DNA of 64,000 nt from Pseudarthrobacter defluvii. GTDB taxonomy: Bacteria > Actinomycetota > Actinomycetes > Actinomycetales > Micrococcaceae. Under the pieces are notes generated by a model. That model was given only the letters and a program-made list of their open reading frames with translations. It had not been told where the DNA came from and did no database searches. The number at the start of each line of letters is the position of its first letter. Position 1 is the stretch's first letter. Below, piece by piece: positions 61,981 to 64,000 of the stretch. Position numbers and translations under genes: made by a program. Where the stretch lies: positions 1,736,001 through 1,800,000 of the forward strand of contig NZ_CP066362.1 of the NCBI RefSeq assembly GCF_030323865.1. The letters are read 5' to 3'.

Positions 61981-62937
61981 ATGGCGCGCGCGGACTTGCT
62001 GCTGGACCTTGTCGATGCTGAGCGTCGCGGTGACCGGGATCGTTTCCGTGTTCTCGTTGAGGCGGTCATCGCCGAGGAGCGAGCGAACCAGCACCATCTC
62101 CTGGCCGACCGACTCTCAGAGATCATAACCACTACCGGTCAGGGGCTCGTTCGGGACGACCGTGCCGCCGCGATCCGCGACCTGGTCCAAGAGGTGGTCC
62201 CAAACCGACGTCTAAATGAACTCGAACTTGCCACAGTCCCACAGCGCGTCGTGTCAGAGCTCCTCGAGGAACAGAAGCGCGCAGACCTCCTCCGCAGCTA
62301 CGGAATTGAACCACGCAACAGACTTCTCCTCTCTGGTCCTCCAGGAAACGGCAAGACCAGTGTCGCCGAAGCCATCGCCTCAGAGCTGATGCTTCCCTTC
62401 TACGTGATCCGGTACGAGGGGGTCGTGTCTAGTTTCCTCGGAGAGACCGCCGCCCGTCTTGATAACGCGTTTGAGTTTGCGCGCACGCGTCGTTGTGTCT
62501 TGTTCTTTGACGAACTCGACACGATCGCAAAAGAGCGTTCTGACGAACACGAGACCGGCGAAATCAAGCGTGTTGTCTCGACGTTACTGCTGCAGATAGA
62601 CAGGCTTCCGGCTCACGTTGTCTTTGTAGGTGCCACGAACCACAGTGAGCTTCTTGACCGCGCTGCGTGGCGGCGATTCCAAATAAGGGCCGAGTTGGAG
62701 CCACCGGGCCGGTCACAGGCCACACGATTCCTGGAACGACTTGCTGCACGACTTGGCGGAGACCTTGGCTTTTCTCCGCGGACCCTGGCCGACAAACTTG
62801 CAGGGGCGAGTTACGCCGAGCTGGAGGAATTTGCACTGGATGTGCGGCGTCGCGCGGTACTCGAGTTACCGGATAATAACCTGAGACGCATAGTTCAGGA
62901 ACGCCTCGAACATCGGAGAGGCCTCCTAACAGATTGA
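61981..62937 (+). CDS. ietA: AAA+ ATPase, IetA-like
   Basis: This 318-residue AAA+ ATPase has Walker A GPPGNGKT at 119-126, Walker B VLFFDELD at 173-180, a sensor-1 N220 in VGATN, and Arg residues at 227 and 231-232 fitting arginine fingers. An N-terminal helical region precedes the ATPase core. It is followed 14 bases later by a subtilase gene. The order ATPase-subtilase matches IetAS, reported as a Ti plasmid stability locus and as an anti-phage system. The AAAGGGGGA site supports the ATG. The 253-base gap upstream holds no gene but includes a TAGTAT -10-like site. Confidence 0.8.
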   Translation: MARADLLLDLVDAERRGDRDRFRVLVEAVIAEERANQHHLLADRLSEIITTTGQGLVRDDRAAAIRDLVQEVVPNRRLNELELATVPQRVVSELLEEQKRADLLRSYGIEPRNRLLLSGPPGNGKTSVAEAIASELMLPFYVIRYEGVVSSFLGETAARLDNAFEFARTRRCVLFFDELDTIAKERSDEHETGEIKRVVSTLLLQIDRLPAHVVFVGATNHSELLDRAAWRRFQIRAELEPPGRSQATRFLERLAARLGGDLGFSPRTLADKLAGASYAELEEFALDVRRRAVLELPDNNLRRIVQERLEHRRGLLTD

Positions 62938-62951
62938 CTGGGGAGCTTTAA

Positions 62952-64000
62952 ATGGGGGAAAGTCGACCGCTTTTGGCATTCGGTCCGCCGGTGGTGGGGA
63001 GACGGCCGGCTCAGCCACAGCGTGACATGCCGCGCCTATCCAAACCCACGGCTAAGCGGCAAGGCGACCGGCTTACACCAAAGTTTGGGGAACTGAAGGC
63101 GGCATTCGACGCGGAACGGGCCCGTCTTTCGCCGGATATGCCGGATGAAGTCGACCCCACTCTCGTGGTCGTTTTTGATCTTGCCGGTAGTGTGAAGGAC
63201 TTCCGGAACGCAATCAACAGGGTTGAAGGTCTGGAGTTCCTCACTGAGCTCCTCGGTGACCTGGCTGATGCGGACGAAGACTTCTTCATGACTGCGCGCA
63301 ATACTGACACTGCCGATAAGCCGGTCTCGCACTCGCTGTATCTGGTGATGTCTAACGTCAAAGCGATTGACGAGTTACTTCGGTTGTTTGCCCTGTGGCA
63401 GGCAAACCCGGCAGCGTCATTTGAGCACGGTTTGGGAAAGTTCAAATCCGCTTTTCAGCAATTGGCTTCGATCCGCCGATGGGGGCCCGAAGACCGCGTT
63501 CGTGAAACCGGCTTGCTGGAGCGCTGGCGAGAGGACCTCGAAGCAGCCGGGCAATGGATCAGCACTGTTGTCGTCGAGATTGAGTTGTGGTTTCGGCGGG
63601 ATGCCGCTCAACGAACTGCCGCTGAGGCTCACGTCGAGGAGATCGTTGTCAGCAGCGGCGGGCAGATCCTCGACCGATCGCAGATCGGTGAGATCGAATA
63701 CCATGCGATGCTGGCAGAACTGCCGATCCAGCAGGTCGAGGCCGTCCTCGCTGACGGCGCTGCCGCTATCCGGCTCCTCACGGCGAACGAGATCATGTTC
63801 GTCAGCCCGTTCACTCCGATGAGCGTAGAGCCGGCGACACTCGAGCCCGTGACGACCACCAATGTTCCACCGACCGATCGAGTGCCGGGACTTCCACGTA
63901 TTGCGTTGTTAGACGGGCTGCCCTTCGCGAATCATAACTCCCTTGCAGGCCGTCTCCTGATTGATGATCCCGACGGGCTCGAGGAGGAGTACAGCGTTTC
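62952..64000 (+). CDS. ietS: subtilase (S8) family protein, IetS-like (3' truncated by window)
   Basis: The frame is open from the ATG to the window end, giving 349 residues of a longer protein. A long N-terminal helical domain (about 1-310) precedes the start of a subtilase domain. IALLDGLPFANH with D321 fits the catalytic Asp box of S8 proteases. The His and Ser boxes must lie beyond the window. The LIDDPDGLEEEY stretch that follows fits this subfamily. A GGGGAG site lies before the ATG. With the upstream AAA+ gene it forms a probable two-gene system in which the ATPase restrains or drives the protease. Confidence 0.75.
   Translation, partial: MGESRPLLAFGPPVVGRRPAQPQRDMPRLSKPTAKRQGDRLTPKFGELKAAFDAERARLSPDMPDEVDPTLVVVFDLAGSVKDFRNAINRVEGLEFLTELLGDLADADEDFFMTARNTDTADKPVSHSLYLVMSNVKAIDELLRLFALWQANPAASFEHGLGKFKSAFQQLASIRRWGPEDRVRETGLLERWREDLEAAGQWISTVVVEIELWFRRDAAQRTAAEAHVEEIVVSSGGQILDRSQIGEIEYHAMLAELPIQQVEAVLADGAAAIRLLTANEIMFVSPFTPMSVEPATLEPVTTTNVPPTDRVPGLPRIALLDGLPFANHNSLAGRLLIDDPDGLEEEYSV

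Overview
The window is high-GC actinobacterial chromosome, most likely from Arthrobacter, Pseudarthrobacter or a close relative in the Micrococcaceae. This is inferred from the frequent GTG/TTG starts, the dense ATGA/GTGA gene overlaps, and families typical of that group: DUF3000, DUF6421, HGxxPAAW, TIGR02234, TIGR03085, an ANTAR regulator and an MT0933-type antitoxin. No database search was possible, so family names come from recognised motifs and gene order.

Region 1 (1-26.6 kb) holds core and semi-core metabolism. It begins inside dxs (isoprenoid precursor synthesis), followed by two small conserved genes, an aldo/keto reductase and a nucleoside hydrolase. Next comes an ECF vitamin/nucleobase-type importer (S component, EcfT, fused EcfA) behind a structured leader. 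A minus-strand fadA-fadB beta-oxidation operon has a perfect 16-bp palindrome upstream. Then follow ribonuclease D, DUF3000, threonine aldolase, an SDR, DUF6421, MsrB, an alpha/beta hydrolase, a succinate-semialdehyde-type dehydrogenase with an SDR, YbaK, SufE and a rhodanese, a ZapE/AFG1-like ATPase and a BenE transporter.

Region 2 (26.8-28.2 kb) is a tRNA cluster. Five tRNAs lie on the minus strand (Gly, Cys, Val, Gly, Val), with a promoter-like site and a terminator. A divergent tRNA-Val(CAC) has its own terminator.

Region 3 (28.2-56.5 kb) is a long biosynthetic block on the plus strand: def-fmt-rsmB-rpe, then an FMN riboswitch, a small leader ORF, and ribD-ribE-ribB-ribA-ribH. It continues with hisE-hisG-hisF, hisI-trpE-TIGR02234-HGxxPAAW-trpC-trpB-trpA-lgt, gltB-gltD and pyk. 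A TIGR03085 gene and an ANTAR response regulator lie on the minus strand.

Region 4 (56.5-64 kb) begins right after tRNA-Leu(CAA), a classic integration site, and looks like a genomic island. Its sequence is visibly more AT-rich, its intergenic gaps are longer, and nothing in it is housekeeping. It encodes a protein with a PD-(D/E)XK-like nuclease core, a DUF6119/TIGR04141-like protein, a two-helix membrane protein with a coiled coil, and a AAA+ ATPase followed by a subtilase-family protein cut by the window end. The ATPase-subtilase pair resembles IetAS, reported both as a plasmid-stability locus and as an anti-phage system. The whole stretch is best read as a defence island, and its first three genes are poorly described.
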